Positions 24,033 through 32,238 of a stretch of 44,339 nucleotides of DNA are shown here, piece after piece (the first letter of the stretch is position 1; each line of letters starts with the position of its first letter). The position numbers and the translations under genes were made by a program. The notes under the pieces are model-generated. The model was not told the origin of the DNA. It did no database searches and saw nothing but the letters and a program-made list of their open reading frames with translations. Origin of the DNA: Pseudonocardia sp. 73-21 (GTDB lineage Bacteria; Actinomycetota; Actinomycetes; Mycobacteriales; Pseudonocardiaceae); assembly GCF_001899645.1 (NCBI RefSeq), contig NZ_MKVV01000028.1, forward strand, positions 1-44,339, in the 5' to 3' direction.

Positions 24033-25258
24033 CCCCTCCAGGGGAAGCCGGAACGGCCCCGCTCCTCGAGCTTGACCCCGAGCACCTGGTGCAGCTGGAT
24101 GTTGTCACGCTCGAAGCCCAGACGGCAGGCCGCCATGTAGAGCCGCCACACCCGGGCCCGGCCGATGCCCACGTCGGCGACGGCCTCCTCCCAGTGCTCC
24201 TCCAGGTTGTCGCCCCACGCCTGCAGCGTCTTGGCGTAGTGCTCCCGGAAGTTCTCCTCGTGGCGGATCTCGAACCCGGCCTCGTTCATCTCCCAGACGA
24301 GCTGGCCGATGGGCTCCAGCTGGCCGTCGGGGAAGACGTAGCGGGCGATGAACGGGTCGAGCTTCTTCTTCGGCGGCTTGTGCGGCTGGGTGATGCAGTG
24401 GTTGAGCAGCCGCCCGCCCGGGCGCAGCCGCGCGTGCAGGGACCCGAAGTAGGACGCGAGCTGGTCCTTGCCGATGTGCTCGGTGAGGCCGATCGAGCTG
24501 ATCGCGTCGAACTCCGACTCGGGCGCGTCGCGGTAGTCCATGTGGCGGACCTCCGCGAGGTGACCCAGGCCCCGGCGCTCGATCTCCGCCTGCGCCCACT
24601 CCGCCTGGTTGCGCGACAGCGTCACGCCCAGCGCCTTGACGCCGTGCTCCGCCGCCGCGTGCATCACCATGCCGCCCCAGCCGCAGCCCACGTCGAGCAG
24701 GCGCATGCCCGGCTCGAGCGCGAGCTTCTGCGCCACCAGCTCGAACTTGGTGGCCTGGGCCTCCTCGAGCGTGGTGGTGTCGGAGTCGTAGACGGCGCAC
24801 GTGTACGCCATCGACGGGCCCAGCACCCACTCGTAGAACTGGTTGGAGACGTCGTAGTGGTGCGAGATGGCCTTGCTGTCGCGCGACTTGGAGTGCAGCC
24901 GGCCCGGCGGGCGGTACTCCAGTGCCGGCGGGGGCTGGCGGTGGCGCAGCCACAGCGGCACCATCTTGCGCGCCAGCCGGAGCTGGTCGGCCCTCGTGAT
25001 GTCGTGCAACGTGATGTCGGCCATCGCGTCGAGGACGTCGTACAGCTCGCCCTCCACCTCGATCTCGCCCTCCACGTACGCCCGGGCCAGCCCGAGCGTG
25101 CCCGGGGCCGTGGCCAGCCGGGCCATGGCCCGGGGCGAGACGATCCGCAGGGCCACCTCCGAGCTGTCCGGCCCCGCCTTGCTGCCGTCGTAGGCGATCA
25201 CCCGTACCGGGATGTCGGTTCCGACGACACCCGCGATGACATCAGCGACCTGCATCAT
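24023..25258 (-). CDS. tmsB: SAM-dependent fatty-acyl methyltransferase, TmsB/BfaB-like
   Basis: A 411-residue member of the cyclopropane-fatty-acid synthase family. KAISHHYDVSNQFYEWVLGPSMAYTCAVY opens the catalytic part. The SAM loop is LLDVGCGWGGMVMHAA and a further block is SIGLTEHIGKDQ. The N-terminal 120 residues match the lipid-binding domain. Directly upstream, overlapping by four bases, is a FAD oxidoreductase. That pair is the known TmsA-TmsB (BfaA-BfaB) arrangement in which TmsB adds a methylene at C10 of oleoyl chains and TmsA reduces it to 10-methylstearate. An ordinary cyclopropane synthase would not need the reductase. Confidence 0.87.
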   Translation of the reverse strand: MMQVADVIAGVVGTDIPVRVIAYDGSKAGPDSSEVALRIVSPRAMARLATAPGTLGLARAYVEGEIEVEGELYDVLDAMADITLHDITRADQLRLARKMVPLWLRHRQPPPALEYRPPGRLHSKSRDSKAISHHYDVSNQFYEWVLGPSMAYTCAVYDSDTTTLEEAQATKFELVAQKLALEPGMRLLDVGCGWGGMVMHAAAEHGVKALGVTLSRNQAEWAQAEIERRGLGHLAEVRHMDYRDAPESEFDAISSIGLTEHIGKDQLASYFGSLHARLRPGGRLLNHCITQPHKPPKKKLDPFIARYVFPDGQLEPIGQLVWEMNEAGFEIRHEENFREHYAKTLQAWGDNLEEHWEEAVADVGIGRARVWRLYMAACRLGFERDNIQLHQVLGVKLEERGRSGFPWRGWR

Positions 25259-26652
25259 GCCCTCCCTGATCCGGTCACCTTCGTATAGAGATCGGGCAGC
25301 CGTCCGTGCGGGTCGTAGCGCCCCTTCAACGCACGGTAGGCGGGCCCGTTGTAGTGCTCCCAGAACTCACGCTCGTCGTAGTGGACGGTGGAGTAAAGGG
25401 ACTTGTGACCCCCGAGCTCGGCCACGAGCTCCTCGATCCGCCGGTTGTGGGCGTCGGGCTGCCCCGGCACCTCCTCGACGGACGACCAGAAACCGACGTT
25501 GACGTAGAGCTCGTCGGCCTTCATCGGGTACAGCGGCCAGGTGGTCTGTCCCCGCAACCGCAAGGGGCACAACCAGAAGGGCGCGATCCCGATGTCGCGG
25601 TGGAACGCCTCCAGGAACTCGGCCAGCCGTTCGACCGGGATCTCCACGTCCTGGACGACGAGCTCCTCCTGCGGCTTGCCGAACAGCCCACGGATGCGCC
25701 CGGAGAAGCGGTAGCGGCGGTCCAGCGACACCAGCCGGCGGTAGACGTCGGAGCGGCGGTAGCGGCGCGGCCAGAACAGCCGGACCACCGGGTTCTGGGC
25801 ACCCAGCGCGCGCGAGCACCAGAACCAGTCGGTGTCCCAGCGCCAGATGTAGTCGTGGACGGTCAGCACGTCGGTGGGGAGCCGGTCGATGGACCGCCAG
25901 AAGATCTTCTGCCCGGTGTAGTCGCTGGGGCCCGCCGGGCCGGGCTCGTCGGTGAACCAGCCCAGCGTCAGGTACTGCTCGCCCTCGGCCAGGACGCTGG
26001 CGTCGACGAAGTCCGGGCCGTCGGCCACGTCCAGGTCGCAGACCTGCGTGATCTGCTTCTCCAGGTCGGCGGTGTCGACGCGGTGGTGCTCGATGCGGAC
26101 GTAGGGCTTGACGGGCTGCACGTCGATCACCAACCGCAGCGCGTAACCCAGCGTGCCGTAGGAGTTGGGGAACCCGCGGTAGAGGTCGGCGTGCTCGTTG
26201 TCCGGCGTGACGGTGATGACGTCGCCGTCGGCGGTGAGGATGTCCATCTCGCGCACCGACTCGTGCGGCAGCCCGTGCCGGAACGACGTGGACTCGATGC
26301 CCAGGCCGGTGACCGCCCCGCCGAGCGTGATCGTCTTGAGCTGCGGCACGACCAGCGGCATCACGCCGTACGGGAGGGTGGCCGCCACGAGGTCCTCGTA
26401 GGTGGTCATGCCCTGCACCTCGGCGGTGAGGCCGACGGGGTCCACCGAGATCACCCCGGTGAGGTCGCTCGTGTCGAGCCGGTCGGTGATCTGCTCGCGC
26501 CCGCCGAAGCGGAACAGGTTGGACGACTTCTTCCCCAGCCGCATCCGCGTGCCCGCCGGCAGCGCCCGGAACCGTCGCAACAGATCGGCGACGGCCGCGG
26601 CGTGCGTGGCGGGTGAGACCAGGGGTGGTGCGTCCAGGGGTGCCACGCTCAT
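25255..26652 (-). CDS. tmsA: FAD-binding oxidoreductase, TmsA/BfaA-like
   Basis: A 465-residue FAD_binding_4 (VAO/PCMH-type) oxidoreductase. Residues 40-190 contain the FAD domain (GMTTYEDLVAATLPYGVMPLVVPQLKTITLGGAVTGLGIESTSFRHG). The C-terminal half (FWLCPLRLRG; PMKADELYVNVGFWSS; GGHKSLYSTVHYDEREFW) resembles DHCR24-like reductases. It would reduce the 10-methylene group made by TmsB. A longer frame starts at 26715, but the ATG at 26652 is seven to eight bases after a TAGCGT box with TTGGGT 18 bases further up, so a leaderless mRNA is likely. Its stop overlaps tmsB by four bases. Confidence 0.87.
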   Translation of the reverse strand: MSVAPLDAPPLVSPATHAAAVADLLRRFRALPAGTRMRLGKKSSNLFRFGGREQITDRLDTSDLTGVISVDPVGLTAEVQGMTTYEDLVAATLPYGVMPLVVPQLKTITLGGAVTGLGIESTSFRHGLPHESVREMDILTADGDVITVTPDNEHADLYRGFPNSYGTLGYALRLVIDVQPVKPYVRIEHHRVDTADLEKQITQVCDLDVADGPDFVDASVLAEGEQYLTLGWFTDEPGPAGPSDYTGQKIFWRSIDRLPTDVLTVHDYIWRWDTDWFWCSRALGAQNPVVRLFWPRRYRRSDVYRRLVSLDRRYRFSGRIRGLFGKPQEELVVQDVEIPVERLAEFLEAFHRDIGIAPFWLCPLRLRGQTTWPLYPMKADELYVNVGFWSSVEEVPGQPDAHNRRIEELVAELGGHKSLYSTVHYDEREFWEHYNGPAYRALKGRYDPHGRLPDLYTKVTGSGRA

Positions 26653-26660
26653 GAAGGGGA

Positions 26661-26690
26661 ACGCTAGTCCGACGGGGACGGCGAACCCAA
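26661..26690 (-). promoter_or_regulatory. Promoter of the tmsA operon, probably leaderless
   Basis: On the minus strand -35 TTGGGT (26685-26690) and -10 TAGCGT (26661-26666) are separated by 18 bases. The predicted transcription start falls on or next to the ATG at 26652. Confidence 0.5.
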
Positions 26691-26792
26691 CCTCTCGGTC
26701 AGGCCCTTTCGTCACACCGGCCGGTGGTCGCCGGTTTCGTCCCGTTTGGCGCCGGATCGATCATCGAGCGGGACCGGTCCTCCCATGGTCTG

Positions 26793-27500
26793 ATGCGTGT
26801 CGTGTCCGACACGAATCCCCATCAGAACGTCACGTTTCCCTCGACCAGCGGTACCGCCCACGGTTACCTGGCCGTCCCCGAGTCCGGCAGCGGCCCCGGC
26901 CTGATCGTCATCCAGGAGTGGTGGGGCCTCACCGACCACATCGCCGACGTCACCAACCGCTTCGCCGCGGAGGGCTTCGTCGCCCTCGCCCCCGACCTCT
27001 ACGGCGGGAAGACCACCCACGACGCGGACGAGGCCGGGAAACTGATGGGCGAGCTGCCCGTCGACCAGGCCGCCACCGACCTCGTCGGCGCCGTCGACTT
27101 CCTGCTCGCCCACGACGCCGTCACCTCCTCGACGGTCGGCGCCGTCGGGTTCTGCATGGGCGGCGGCTTCGTGCTCGTCCTCGCCGCGCAGCAGGGCGAC
27201 CGGATCGGTGCCGCGGTGCCGTTCTACGGCGTGCTCAAGGAGGAGTTCCCCAGCTTCGCGAACCTCACCGCGCCGCTGCAGGGCCACTTCGGCGAGACCG
27301 ACCAGATGGCCGACCCCGCGTCGGTCGCGGCCCTGGCCGAGCGGATCGAGTCCGAGTCCGGGGTGACCCCGCAGTTCTTCACCTACCCGGCGGGCCACGC
27401 GTTCTTCAACGACGAGAACCACATGGGCACCTACGACAAGGCCCAGGGCGAGATCGCCTGGAACCGCACGCTGGAGTTCCTCCGCGCGAACCTGCGCTGA
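26793..27500 (+). CDS. Dienelactone hydrolase-family protein
   Basis: A 235-residue DLH-fold enzyme. The nucleophile Cys121 is in VGFCMGGGF, the glutamate that activates it is Glu42 (IQEWWG), and the late histidine is in YPAGHAFFND; the acid is likely in HFGETDQMAD. Family members hydrolyse dienelactones in chlorocatechol and aromatic degradation, and many act on other esters. No other aromatic-degradation genes adjoin it. I take the ATG at 26793; a GTG at 26802 is possible. It ends just before a palindromic repeat. A decayed relative lies at 11030-11228. Confidence 0.88.
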   Translation: MRVVSDTNPHQNVTFPSTSGTAHGYLAVPESGSGPGLIVIQEWWGLTDHIADVTNRFAAEGFVALAPDLYGGKTTHDADEAGKLMGELPVDQAATDLVGAVDFLLAHDAVTSSTVGAVGFCMGGGFVLVLAAQQGDRIGAAVPFYGVLKEEFPSFANLTAPLQGHFGETDQMADPASVAALAERIESESGVTPQFFTYPAGHAFFNDENHMGTYDKAQGEIAWNRTLEFLRANLR

Positions 27501-27517
27501 CCAGCGCTGACGCGCCC

Positions 27518-27557
27518 GTGCGCGGATAACAGTGTCGGAACACTGTTGTCCGCGCAC
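27518..27557. repeat. 40-bp palindromic repeat, copy 2 (intergenic)
   Basis: Left arm GTGCGCGGATAACAGTGT and right arm ACACTGTTGTCCGCGCAC pair at 17 of 18 positions around CGGA (the odd pair is G-U in RNA). It sits between two convergent genes, where it could serve as a bidirectional terminator. It shares 33 of 40 bases with copy 1 at 18177-18216. Confidence 0.9.
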
Positions 27558-27565
27558 GACCCCCG

Positions 27566-28579
27566 TCAGGTGCGGGTGAGGCGCCCCCGCACCAGGCTCG
27601 GCAGGGCCGACATGCCCGTCGTCGGCCGGAAGGCCTCCGCCGCCGCCGTCAGGGCCTGGTGCTGGTCCTCGGTGAGCGCGATGTCGGCCGCCGCGGCATT
27701 GCTCTCCACCTGCGCCACGCTCGACGCGCCGGGGATCGCCACCACGTTGGGCAGGTGCACCAGCCAGGCGAGGGCGATCTGGGCCGGTGACGCGTCGTGG
27801 GCGGAGGCGATGTCGCGCAGCAGGTCCAGCAGCGGGCGGGCGGCGTCGAGGTTCTCCGGCAGGAACAGCGCGTTGGCCGCGCGGACGCCGCCCGAGGGCT
27901 TGTTCGTCGACGTGTAGCGCCCCGACAGCAGCCCCTGCCCGAGCGGGCTCCACGCGAGGATGACGTGCCCGGTGCGCTGGGCCCACGGCAGCATCTCGGC
28001 CAGCGGCTCGCGCGCCACCAGGCTGAACTGCACCTGGTTCGACAGCACCCTCGACCCGGGGTGCCCCGCAGTACCGATGCTCGCGCCCGCAAGCGACGCT
28101 TCGGCACGCTTCCAGCGGTCCAGCGAGTAGTTCGAGACGCCCACCTCGTCGACCACACCCACGTCGTGCAGGGCCTTCATGCCCCGCATCGTGGTGCCGT
28201 CCTTGATCACCGGGTTGGGCTGGTGCACCTGGTAGAGGTCGATCTCCCGGACGCCGAGGCGCTGCGCGCTCGCCACCCCGCGCTGCTGCACGACCGGCGC
28301 CGTCGGCCAGACCGGGAAGACCTTGGACGCCACCACGACGTCGTCGGTGCCGCCGGAGGCCGCGAGCGCGCGCCCGAGGATCCGCTCACTGCGTCCGAAG
28401 CCGTAGACCTCCGCGGTGTCGAACACCGTGACGCCCAACTCCCGCGCACGGGCGACGATCCGGGCCGCCTCGCCCTCGTCGTAGTCGGCGCCGTAGCCCC
28501 ACTCCCGGGACCCGAACTGCCACGTGCCCAGGCCGATGACGGAGTACCGCTTGGCGGTGTCCAGTTCCAGATAGCGCAT
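27566..28579 (-). CDS. Aldo/keto reductase
   Basis: A 337-residue AKR with the full catalytic tetrad: Asp54 and Tyr59 (FDTAEVYGFGRSE), Lys86 (VVASKVFPVW) and His119 (LYQVHQPNP). The NADP-binding end is IPGASSVAQVESNAAAADI. It fits the AKR11-15 / YdhF-like group of general carbonyl reductases. The ATG at 28579 begins the conserved MRYLELD; an in-frame ATG twelve bases upstream is also open. It is not clearly linked to neighbours. Confidence 0.9.
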   Translation of the reverse strand: MRYLELDTAKRYSVIGLGTWQFGSREWGYGADYDEGEAARIVARARELGVTVFDTAEVYGFGRSERILGRALAASGGTDDVVVASKVFPVWPTAPVVQQRGVASAQRLGVREIDLYQVHQPNPVIKDGTTMRGMKALHDVGVVDEVGVSNYSLDRWKRAEASLAGASIGTAGHPGSRVLSNQVQFSLVAREPLAEMLPWAQRTGHVILAWSPLGQGLLSGRYTSTNKPSGGVRAANALFLPENLDAARPLLDLLRDIASAHDASPAQIALAWLVHLPNVVAIPGASSVAQVESNAAAADIALTEDQHQALTAAAEAFRPTTGMSALPSLVRGRLTRT

Positions 28580-28661
28580 GGGTACCAGCATGGCCCGACC
28601 GCGGCCGTGGCGCCCACCGCTGCCGTCCGGAGGACGGACGGGGTGCGCCGGGCCGAGCCGG

Positions 28662-29699
28662 CTAGCCGTGGTCGGTGAGGAAGGTGTCCAGGTGGAACCA
28701 CGTGGTGGTGCGGGCGTCACGGCCGGTCAGGACGCCGAGGTGGCCGCCCGGCGCGGTCTCGAACCGCACCTCCGGCGCCCCGGTCAGCAGCTCCACCACC
28801 TTCGCGACAGCGGCCATCGGGGCGATCACGTCGGTGCGCCCGGCCACCACGAGCACCGGTACCTCGATGGCGGCGAGCGGGATGGTCCGCCCGGCCAGCG
28901 CGAGCTGTCCGTCGGAGAGGTCGTTGCTGCGCAGCAGGAGGTGGTAGAGCTGCCCGAACACGCGGCCCGGGTAGCCGTGCATGTTGTTCATCATGTGGTC
29001 GACGGCCTCGATCTGGGCGAGGCAGTCGCGGTCGTCGAGCCGCGAGAGCAGCGTCAACGGCTTGGTCACGAGCTTCTCGAACGCCGTGAGCTGGAACGCG
29101 GCGCTGACGATGGGCGCGGGGAAGCTGCCGACGGCCTGGTGGACCCACGGGAGCCCGCGCCCGCCCATCGCCACGACGAGGGGCCGCAGCGGGGCCACCA
29201 GCGGCACGGCCGCGATGTCGACGGGGCTGCCGATCACCGTCAGGGACCGGACGGGGAGCGAGTCCCACGCCGCCACCGTCAGCATCGAGAAGATCCCGCC
29301 CAGCGACCAGCCCAGCAGGTGCAGGTCGTCGGCCCCGGCGTGCGCGACGGTCTCCCGCACCGCCCACGGCACCACCTCGTCCACCCAGTGCTCCATGCCG
29401 AGGCCCCGCTCCGCGAAGCGGATGGCGCCGTAGTCCACCAGGTAGACGGTGCGGCCCTCGGCCAGCAGGTGCTCCACGAGCGAGCAGCCGCGGCGCAGGT
29501 CGTAGGCGAAGTCGGGCGCACCGAGCGGCGGTACGAGCAGCACCGGCGCTCCCCCGACGTCCGGGGCGCCGACGTCCGGGCGGTAGCGGTGGAGCACCGC
29601 ACCGTTCTCCGCGACGACGTCGCGGGGCATGCGCCGCAGATCGGCCACGCCGCCACGGAGCTTGCCCGCCAGGTTGACCGCCGCGGCACCGAGATCCAT
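28662..29699 (-). CDS. PhaC-like alpha/beta hydrolase
   Basis: A 345-residue protein resembling class III poly(hydroxyalkanoate) synthases: VLLVPPLGAPDFAYDLRRGCSLVEHLLAEGRTVYLVDYG, then the elbow GWSLGG, GSPVD and VVAGRTDVIAP, and late GGHLGVL. True PHA synthases use Cys in GxCxGG; here the nucleophile is Ser132, so hydrolase or acyltransferase activity on a lipid-like substrate is more likely. It is divergent from the acyl-CoA dehydrogenase gene and close to lipid genes. Confidence 0.8.
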   Translation of the reverse strand: MDLGAAAVNLAGKLRGGVADLRRMPRDVVAENGAVLHRYRPDVGAPDVGGAPVLLVPPLGAPDFAYDLRRGCSLVEHLLAEGRTVYLVDYGAIRFAERGLGMEHWVDEVVPWAVRETVAHAGADDLHLLGWSLGGIFSMLTVAAWDSLPVRSLTVIGSPVDIAAVPLVAPLRPLVVAMGGRGLPWVHQAVGSFPAPIVSAAFQLTAFEKLVTKPLTLLSRLDDRDCLAQIEAVDHMMNNMHGYPGRVFGQLYHLLLRSNDLSDGQLALAGRTIPLAAIEVPVLVVAGRTDVIAPMAAVAKVVELLTGAPEVRFETAPGGHLGVLTGRDARTTTWFHLDTFLTDHG

Positions 29700-29779
29700 C
29701 TGATCAACCTAGCGGGTCGTGCGAAACAGTCGGCCCCGACTGCTTCCCGGTTACCCGTCGGTATGTGAGACTCCGGAGC

Positions 29780-30925
29780 ATGCAGAGGGACATCTTCGAC
29801 GCCGAGCACGACGCCTTCCGCGACCTCGTGCGCACCTTCCTGACGAAAGAGGTCGTCCCCTTCCACGAGCAGTGGGAGAACGACGGCCAGGTCGACCGCG
29901 CGATCTGGAAGGCCGCCGGCGCGGCGGGCCTGCTCGGCACCGACGTGCCCGAGGAGTTCGGCGGCGGCGGGGTCGACGACTTCCGCTACAACGCCATCGT
30001 CACCGAGGAGATCTCGGCGGCCGGCACGAGCGGTCTGGGCTTCCCGCTGCAGAACGACGTGATCGCCCCCTACCTGCTGCGCCTCGCCAACGACGAGCAG
30101 AAGCAGCGCTGGCTGCCCGGGTTCTGCTCCGGCGAGATCATCACCGCGATCGCGATGACGGAGCCCGGCACCGGGTCGGACCTGCAGGGCATCACGACCA
30201 ACGCCCACCAGGACGGCAACGGCGACTGGATCCTCAACGGCTCCAAGACCTTCATCACCAACGGCATCCTCGCCGACCTGGTGATCGTCGTCGCGAAGAC
30301 CGACCCGGAGGCCGGCAGCCGCGGCTTCAGCCTGCTGGTCGTCGAGCGCGGGATGGAGGGCTTCGAGCGCGGCCGCCGTCTCAAGAAGGTCGGCATGAAG
30401 GCGCAGGACACCGCGGAGCTGTCGTTCACCGACGTCCGGGTGCCCGCCGCCAACGTGCTGGGCGAGCTCGGCCAGGGCTTCGTCTACCTGATGCAGAACC
30501 TCGCGCAGGAGCGGCTGTCCATCGCGGTCGGCTCCATCGCCGGCGCCGCCCAGGCGTTGAAGTGGACGCTCGACTACACCAAGGACCGCAAGGCCTTCGG
30601 CAAGCCGGTGGCCACCTTCCAGAACACCCGCTTCGAGCTGGCCGAGATGGACACCGAGATCACGGTCACCCAGGTGTTCGTGGACAAGTGCATCAGCGAG
30701 CACGTGGCCGGCAGGCTCTCCATCGCCGACGCCGCGAAGGCGAAGTGGTGGGCCTCCGACGTGCTCAAGCGCGTGGTGGACCGCTGCGTGCAGCTGCACG
30801 GCGGCTACGGCTACATGATGGAGTACCCGATCGCCAAGGCGTTCGTGGACTCACGTGTGCAGTCGATCTACGGCGGCACCAACGAGATCATGAAGGAGAT
30901 CATCGGCCGCTCGCTGGTGGGCTGA
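29780..30925 (+). CDS. fadE: Long-chain-type acyl-CoA dehydrogenase
   Basis: A 381-residue FAD enzyme very like vertebrate LCAD/ACADL: AIAMTEPGTGSDLQGI (substrate/FAD loop), FITNGILADLVIVV, RKAFGKPVATFQNTRFELAEM, CVQLHGGYGYMMEYPIAKAFVD and IYGGTNEIMKEIIGR. The usual MCAD/SCAD base position (YEGT) is Gly here. The catalytic Glu should be the one in NLAQERLSIA, as in LCAD and isovaleryl-CoA dehydrogenases. It would oxidise acyl-CoA to the enoyl-CoA. The ATG at 29780 is closer to family length than 29765. Confidence 0.93.
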   Translation: MQRDIFDAEHDAFRDLVRTFLTKEVVPFHEQWENDGQVDRAIWKAAGAAGLLGTDVPEEFGGGGVDDFRYNAIVTEEISAAGTSGLGFPLQNDVIAPYLLRLANDEQKQRWLPGFCSGEIITAIAMTEPGTGSDLQGITTNAHQDGNGDWILNGSKTFITNGILADLVIVVAKTDPEAGSRGFSLLVVERGMEGFERGRRLKKVGMKAQDTAELSFTDVRVPAANVLGELGQGFVYLMQNLAQERLSIAVGSIAGAAQALKWTLDYTKDRKAFGKPVATFQNTRFELAEMDTEITVTQVFVDKCISEHVAGRLSIADAAKAKWWASDVLKRVVDRCVQLHGGYGYMMEYPIAKAFVDSRVQSIYGGTNEIMKEIIGRSLVG

Positions 30926-30931
30926 TCGGGG

Positions 30932-31387
30932 TCACCGGCTCGCGCATGCCCTCTCGAACCCGGCCGTCGCCACCATCAGGCGCTTGGTGTCGTACTGGAT
31001 CGGCTTCTCCATCGTGGGCTCGGCGGCGGTGCTGCCGGCCTTCGACTGGGCGTCCAGGTCGTCGATGGCCGCCACCAGCTCGGTGGAGGCCTGGCCCAGG
31101 GCGGGACTGATGATCCCGCCCTGCGCGGCCATCTGGCGGCTGGCCAGGAACAGCAGCGGGATGGCGGCCGGGAGCACCGGGCCGATGTCGAGGATGTGGG
31201 CCGCGTTGCGGATGTTCGTCGCCAGCTCGGCCGATCTGCCGCACAGCTGGTCGTCGGAGGTGGGCGCGGCCGACGTGGGGGCGGCCGCGGACGTGGGCGT
31301 GGGGGCGGGGGCCGGGGACGGGGACGGGGCGCTGCACCCGCCCAGCACGACGGCCAGCAGGGCCGCCCCGGCGACGGTGCGCTTCAT
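30932..31387 (-). CDS. Small secreted lipoprotein
   Basis: A 151-residue exported protein with lipobox VLGGC at about 15-19, a Ser/Pro/Thr/Ala-rich linker to residue 45 and a helical domain of about 100 residues with two cysteines (LCGRSAEL and FERACASR) that probably form a disulfide. The family is not recognised; similar short lipoproteins are common in Pseudonocardiales. The ATG overlaps the PPK2 stop (ATGA), so it is co-expressed with a cytoplasmic polyphosphate enzyme, for no obvious reason. Confidence 0.72.
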   Translation of the reverse strand: MKRTVAGAALLAVVLGGCSAPSPSPAPAPTPTSAAAPTSAAPTSDDQLCGRSAELATNIRNAAHILDIGPVLPAAIPLLFLASRQMAAQGGIISPALGQASTELVAAIDDLDAQSKAGSTAAEPTMEKPIQYDTKRLMVATAGFERACASR

Positions 31388-32229
31388 GCCACCACGCTCG
31401 CCAGTACGCGGGCGCGCTCGGCGTCGACGTCGATGTCGGTCTCCGGGAACTGCGGCTCCATCTCGCCGAGGGTCTCCGCGAGCAGCGCGGCCACCGCCCA
31501 GTTGCGGTACCACTTGCGGTCCGACGGCACGACGTACCAGGGCGCGGTGTCGGTGTCGCAGAACCGCAGCGCGTCGGTGTAGGCCTCCTGGTACGCAGGC
31601 CACTCCGACCGCGAGTCGAGGTCGGCCGGGTTGTACTTCCAGTGCTTGAGCGGGTCGTCGAGCCGGGCCAGCAGGCGCTCCTGCTGGGCCTGCGGCGAGA
31701 TGTGCAGCATCACCTTCAACACCGTGACGTCCTGCGCGGCCAGCTCGGCCTCGAACACGTTGATCTCGTCGTAGCGGCCCCGCCAGACCTCCTCGGGCAC
31801 CAGCGCGTCGACGCGGGCGATCAGCACGTCCTCGTAGTGGGAGCGGTCGAACACGCCGATCTGGCCGGGCTGCGGCGTCTCCTTGCGGATCCGCCACAGG
31901 AAGTGGTGGGCGCGCTCCTCGGGCGTCGGCTTCTTGAACGACGCGATGTGCAGCCCCTGGGGGTTGACCAGGCCCGCGACGTGCCGGATCACACCGCCCT
32001 TGCCGGAGGTGTCCATGCCCTGCAGCACCAGCAGCACCGAGCGGGTGCCCTCCACGGTGGCCTCCGCGTACAGGGCGTCCTGCAACCCCTCCAGGCGCGC
32101 GGCCAGGTCGTTCATGTCCGCGGCGGCGGCGCTCTTGTCCTTGGGCCCGACAGGCCGGGACCGCGGGTCGATCGCGGACAGGTCGAGCTCGGGCGACACC
32201 CGGAACGTGGCACGTACGGACTTGGGCAC
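31384..32229 (-). CDS. ppk2: PPK2-family polyphosphate kinase / nucleotide phosphotransferase
   Basis: A 281-residue one-domain PPK2. Walker A is GMDTSGKGG at residues 71-79, and the Walker B-like FDRSHYEDVL is near 126-135. The lid contains KPTPEERAHHFLWRIRKETPQ, and a C-terminal block is DPLKHWKYNPADLDSR with WYVVPSDRKWYRNW. It moves phosphate between polyphosphate and nucleoside mono- or diphosphates; the lone-domain type often phosphorylates ADP or AMP. It starts at an ATG at 32229 and is coupled to the lipoprotein gene downstream. Confidence 0.92.
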   Translation of the reverse strand: MPKSVRATFRVSPELDLSAIDPRSRPVGPKDKSAAAADMNDLAARLEGLQDALYAEATVEGTRSVLLVLQGMDTSGKGGVIRHVAGLVNPQGLHIASFKKPTPEERAHHFLWRIRKETPQPGQIGVFDRSHYEDVLIARVDALVPEEVWRGRYDEINVFEAELAAQDVTVLKVMLHISPQAQQERLLARLDDPLKHWKYNPADLDSRSEWPAYQEAYTDALRFCDTDTAPWYVVPSDRKWYRNWAVAALLAETLGEMEPQFPETDIDVDAERARVLASVVA

Positions 32230-32238
32230 GTGTCGAAC

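Noticed and set aside
29780..30925. Loss of the catalytic Glu in the acyl-CoA dehydrogenase (YGGT instead of YEGT).
   Set aside because: LCAD and isovaleryl-type enzymes place the base elsewhere, and the corresponding Glu in AQERLSIA is present.
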